From positions 1 through 8,159 of the forward strand of contig JAQXHT010000103.1 of NCBI GenBank assembly GCA_029007415.1: a stretch of 8,159 nucleotides of DNA, read 5' to 3'. The notes beneath the pieces were generated by a model that had not been told where the DNA came from, made no database searches, and worked only from the letters and a program-made list of their open reading frames with translations. This DNA comes from a bacterium (GTDB lineage: Bacteria > Bacillota_I > Bacilli_A > RF39 > UBA660). Made by a program: the position numbers and the translations under genes. Positions 5,885 through 8,159 of the stretch are shown here, one piece after another; position 1 is the first letter of the stretch; every line of letters begins with the position of its first letter.

Positions 5885-6577
5885 ATGAATAAGCTAGATA
5901 ATATATTAAAATTAGGTTATCAATTTAAACTTAGTAAAAATGATTCACAAATGGTGACTGGTAGTATAGTGAAACTACTTACTGATGAAGAAGTTGTACT
6001 ATCAAGGGATGATATGCAAGGTGTTTATCATTCTTCTATTATTGATGCAAATTTATCTGATTGTAACACTTTACTAGTCAGTTATTATAGAGAAAATGGG
6101 ATTTATGAAGCAGTTATTAAAAAGAATACTGACAATAGAACAATGATTTTAGCAGATGGAAATTCTTTTTATGAAGCGATGAATAAATTAACTAATTATT
6201 TATTATGGTTTTATTCTGACTATGAGAAGATTTATTCCTTAATTGATAGTAAACTTAGTAATGGCTATAATATGGTATTAACAGGTGATGCAAAGGGATT
6301 TGTTAAGAAAAGAGTGAAAAATAAGCCATTTGTAAAATTAGAAGATACCTCATTTTTTTCAATGCTTGAAAATATTGATTATGAATTAAATAACGATGAA
6401 ACTTTATCACTAGAAGTGAGTAAAGAAGCTAAAAATTATTCTATTAAGCTTTATGATTTGAATCAAATCACTCCTAATTCAACTATAAAATCTGATGATT
6501 TATTAGGAGGATTAGCAATAGTTAATAGAAATATAAGAAAGGAAAAGGGAAAAGTATTATGCAAAAAACGTTATTAG
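5885..6577 (+). CDS. Unrecognised 230-residue soluble protein between pcrA and ligA
   Basis: I do not recognise this protein. It has no signal peptide or membrane helix, so it is predicted to be cytoplasmic. The N-terminal half alternates strand-like segments (MVTGSIVKLLTDEEVVLS, TLLVSYYRENGIYEAVIKK). A helical part with an aromatic patch (about 93-120, YLLWFYSDYEKIY) follows, then an acidic, Asn-rich part. The last 16 or so residues are basic (RNIRKEKGKVLCKKRY). No catalytic motif is evident. A strong AGGGGGA site (5872-5878) overlaps the pcrA stop, and the gene starts 11 nt after it. Its end overlaps the next gene by 19 nt, and the codons of the basic tail double as the purine-rich ribosome binding site of that gene. 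Co-transcription with pcrA is very likely; a role in DNA metabolism would be guilt by association only. Confidence 0.85.
   Translation: MNKLDNILKLGYQFKLSKNDSQMVTGSIVKLLTDEEVVLSRDDMQGVYHSSIIDANLSDCNTLLVSYYRENGIYEAVIKKNTDNRTMILADGNSFYEAMNKLTNYLLWFYSDYEKIYSLIDSKLSNGYNMVLTGDAKGFVKKRVKNKPFVKLEDTSFFSMLENIDYELNNDETLSLEVSKEAKNYSIKLYDLNQITPNSTIKSDDLLGGLAIVNRNIRKEKGKVLCKKRY
6541..6549 (+). promoter_or_regulatory. Ribosome binding site inside the upstream gene
   Basis: GGAAAAGGG lies 9 bases before the ATG at 6559 and is part of the coding sequence of the upstream gene's basic C-terminal tail. This supports translational linkage of the two genes. Confidence 0.6.
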
Positions 6578-7455
6578 TAATGGCAGCTGGAATGGGAAGT
6601 AGATTTGGAGGACTTAAACAGATAGAACCAATGGGTCCTAATGGAGAGTTCTTAATCGACTATTCTATTTATGATGCTAAATTAGCAGGATTTACGAAAG
6701 TAGTATTTATTATTAAAGAAGAAAATTATAATTTATTTAAAGAAACAGTAGGAAAGAGAGTAGAGTCACATATTGAAACAGAATATGTCTTCCAAGATGC
6801 TAGTAATCTAGAAGAAGCCTATCCAGCTTTAAAAGAAAGAGTAAAACCACTTGGAACTGGGCATGCTATATTATGTGCTAAAGATAAAATTGATACTCCA
6901 TTTGCTATCATCAATGCTGATGATTTCTATGGAAGAGATGCTTATTTTGTAGCTAGTAAATATCTAGATACAATTGATGATGAGCACTATGCTGTAGTTG
7001 GTTACTCTGTAAGTAAGACATTAAGTCCTAATGGAGCAGCTAAAAGAGGAATTTGTAAGGAAGAAAATGGTGAATTAGTAGATTTAATCGAGAGTAGTGT
7101 TGAAAGAGTTAATGGTGAGATAGTCGCTTCTCCTTTAAATGGTAGTGAACCTTTCAAAGTAACAGAAGATACGTTAGTATCCATGAATTTACTTTTATTT
7201 ACACCACAAATATTTGAAGTGTTAGAAAAGAAATTAGCTGTCTTCTTAGAAGAAAACAAAGAAGATTTATCTAAATGTGAATTTTTAATACCAGATGTTG
7301 TAAGAAGTGCTATGAATGAAAAGAAAGTAACAGTTGATTTATTAAAAACAGATAGTGTCTGGCATGGTGTAACTTATCGTGAAGATAAAGAGGAAGTAGT
7401 AACTGCTATTAATAAATTAATTGAAGAAAAAATTTATCCAAATAAACTTTGGTAG
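6559..7455 (+). CDS. Sugar-phosphate nucleotidyltransferase-like protein
   Basis: This is a 298-residue, single-domain GT-A-fold protein of the NTP-transferase family. Such enzymes join a nucleoside triphosphate to a sugar 1-phosphate (or related phosphate), making an activated NDP-sugar and releasing pyrophosphate in the cytoplasm. The glycine-rich nucleotide-binding loop is seen as VMAAGMGSRFGGLKQIEPMG (7-26), followed by GEFLIDYSIYDA. GTGHAI (99-104) would line the base and sugar pocket, and INADDFYG (118-125) supplies the likely metal-binding Asp pair. The end shows WHGVTYREDKEEV, common in a subgroup of uncharacterised nucleotidyltransferases resembling glucose-1-phosphate uridylyl- or thymidylyltransferases. 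The substrate cannot be told from sequence alone. The gene overlaps its upstream neighbour by 19 nt and lies 15 nt before ligA. No other sugar gene is nearby, so the context does not reveal the pathway. Confidence 0.85.
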   Translation: MQKTLLVMAAGMGSRFGGLKQIEPMGPNGEFLIDYSIYDAKLAGFTKVVFIIKEENYNLFKETVGKRVESHIETEYVFQDASNLEEAYPALKERVKPLGTGHAILCAKDKIDTPFAIINADDFYGRDAYFVASKYLDTIDDEHYAVVGYSVSKTLSPNGAAKRGICKEENGELVDLIESSVERVNGEIVASPLNGSEPFKVTEDTLVSMNLLLFTPQIFEVLEKKLAVFLEENKEDLSKCEFLIPDVVRSAMNEKKVTVDLLKTDSVWHGVTYREDKEEVVTAINKLIEEKIYPNKLW

Positions 7456-7470
7456 AGGAGATGATTAACC

Positions 7471-8159
7471 ATGAATCAAGAATCAATAGAAAGAATGAAT
7501 GAGTTAATTGATATCTTAAATGATGCCAATTACAACTATTACGTTAAAGATAATCCAACTATTACTGATCAGGAGTTTGATAAATATTTAAGAGAATTAG
7601 AAACGATTGAAAAAAATCATCCTGATTGGAAAAGACAAGATTCTCCGACTTTACATGTTGGTGGGGAAGTAATAGAATCATTTAAAAAAGTAGAACACAC
7701 TATTCCTATGCTTTCTTTAGGAGATGTGTTTAGTGAAGAAGAAATACTTGCCTTTCTAAAGAGAATTGAAAGTAATGGTTTTTATCCAGAATATGTATGT
7801 GAATTAAAGATAGATGGTTTATCTGTTTCTCTACATTATGAAGATGGTATCTTTGTATCAGCTTCTACACGTGGTAATGGAGTAGTTGGTGAAGATATTA
7901 CGCATAATGTTAAGACGATTAAAAGTATCCCTCTTAAATTAAAAGAACCAGTGACGATAGAAGTTCGTGGGGAAATATTTATGGGGAAAGATACTTTAAA
8001 GAAGCTTAATGAAGAAAGAAAAGAGAAGAATTTACCCCTTCTTCAAAATACTAGAAATGCTGCCGCTGGTTCTATTAGACAGTTAGATTCTAAAGTTGCT
8101 GCGAAACGTAACTTAGATGCTTTTCTTTATCATTTACCTAATCCGTTAGATTATGGTAT
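7471..8159 (+). CDS. ligA: NAD-dependent DNA ligase LigA, N-terminal part (cut by window end)
   Basis: The first 229 codons of LigA are present and the frame stays open to the window edge; the full enzyme is usually about 670 residues. LigA seals nicks in replication and repair using NAD+. The NAD-binding Ia region is seen as NYYVKDNPTITDQEFDKYLREL (22-43), with Phe36 in a place where Tyr is common. The adenylation domain shows MLSLGDVFSEEE, the active-site Lys113 in CELKIDGLSVSLHYEDG, STRGNGVVGEDITHNVKTI (132-150), EVRGEIFM (164-171) and NTRNAAAGSIRQLDS (193-207). The start at ATG 7471 has GAGGAG at 7455-7460. The ATG at 7461 is out of frame and soon hits a stop. It follows the nucleotidyltransferase gene by 15 nt with no terminator between, and probably shares transcription with pcrA. 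The OB-fold, zinc finger, HhH and BRCT parts would lie beyond the edge. Confidence 0.96.
   Translation, partial: MNQESIERMNELIDILNDANYNYYVKDNPTITDQEFDKYLRELETIEKNHPDWKRQDSPTLHVGGEVIESFKKVEHTIPMLSLGDVFSEEEILAFLKRIESNGFYPEYVCELKIDGLSVSLHYEDGIFVSASTRGNGVVGEDITHNVKTIKSIPLKLKEPVTIEVRGEIFMGKDTLKKLNEERKEKNLPLLQNTRNAAAGSIRQLDSKVAAKRNLDAFLYHLPNPLDYG

Noticed and set aside
7002..7259. Open frame on the minus strand inside the nucleotidyltransferase gene
   Set aside because: It is a shadow of a well-supported conserved gene, and its translation is low in complexity and unrecognisable.

Overview
The window is AT-rich, and every supported gene lies on the plus strand. It uses the standard bacterial code: TGG encodes Trp and the frames stay open under normal stops. 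Shine-Dalgarno sites are strong and purine-rich, and terminators are short hairpins followed by U-tracts. A sortase with its wall-anchored substrate, together with a PcrA/LigA repair cluster, points to a low-GC Gram-positive bacterium of the Bacillota, probably a Bacilli- or Erysipelotrichia-like gut or host-associated lineage. That placement is inference, and no marker here fixes a genus.

Layout. Positions 2-178 hold the C-terminal end of an ABC transporter ATPase, followed by a rho-independent terminator (185-207). The 179-407 gap is dense in signals. It has two good sigma-A type promoters with extended -10 boxes (264-292 and 348-376), a weaker third candidate (206-236), and three dyads that overlap promoter elements. 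These drive a three-gene surface unit at 408-3696: a secreted, wall-anchored adhesin with an N-terminal thioester domain, three SpaA/Cna-B-like isopeptide domains and a VPNTG sorting signal; a membrane sortase overlapping it by 20 nt; and an unrecognised five-helix membrane protein. A terminator that includes the last gene's own stop codon closes the unit (3690-3718).

A second unit starts at once with PcrA helicase (3780-5873). It continues through an unrecognised 230-residue soluble protein (5885-6577), a sugar-phosphate nucleotidyltransferase-like protein (6559-7455) and NAD-dependent DNA ligase LigA (from 7471, cut by the window end). Spacings are 11 nt, a 19-nt overlap and 15 nt, with no terminator visible between them, so they are probably co-transcribed. 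PcrA and LigA are neighbours in many Bacillota; here two extra genes sit between them.

How the genes work together: the sortase probably attaches the neighbouring adhesin to peptidoglycan. The adhesin's Cys69-Gln117 thioester could bond covalently to a target, while its C-terminal domains form a stalk stiffened by isopeptide bonds. The membrane protein may be an accessory to this system, but only by position. PcrA and LigA serve DNA unwinding and repair and nick sealing; the roles of the two genes between them in that context are unknown. No RNA gene, CRISPR array, insertion sequence or origin was seen.
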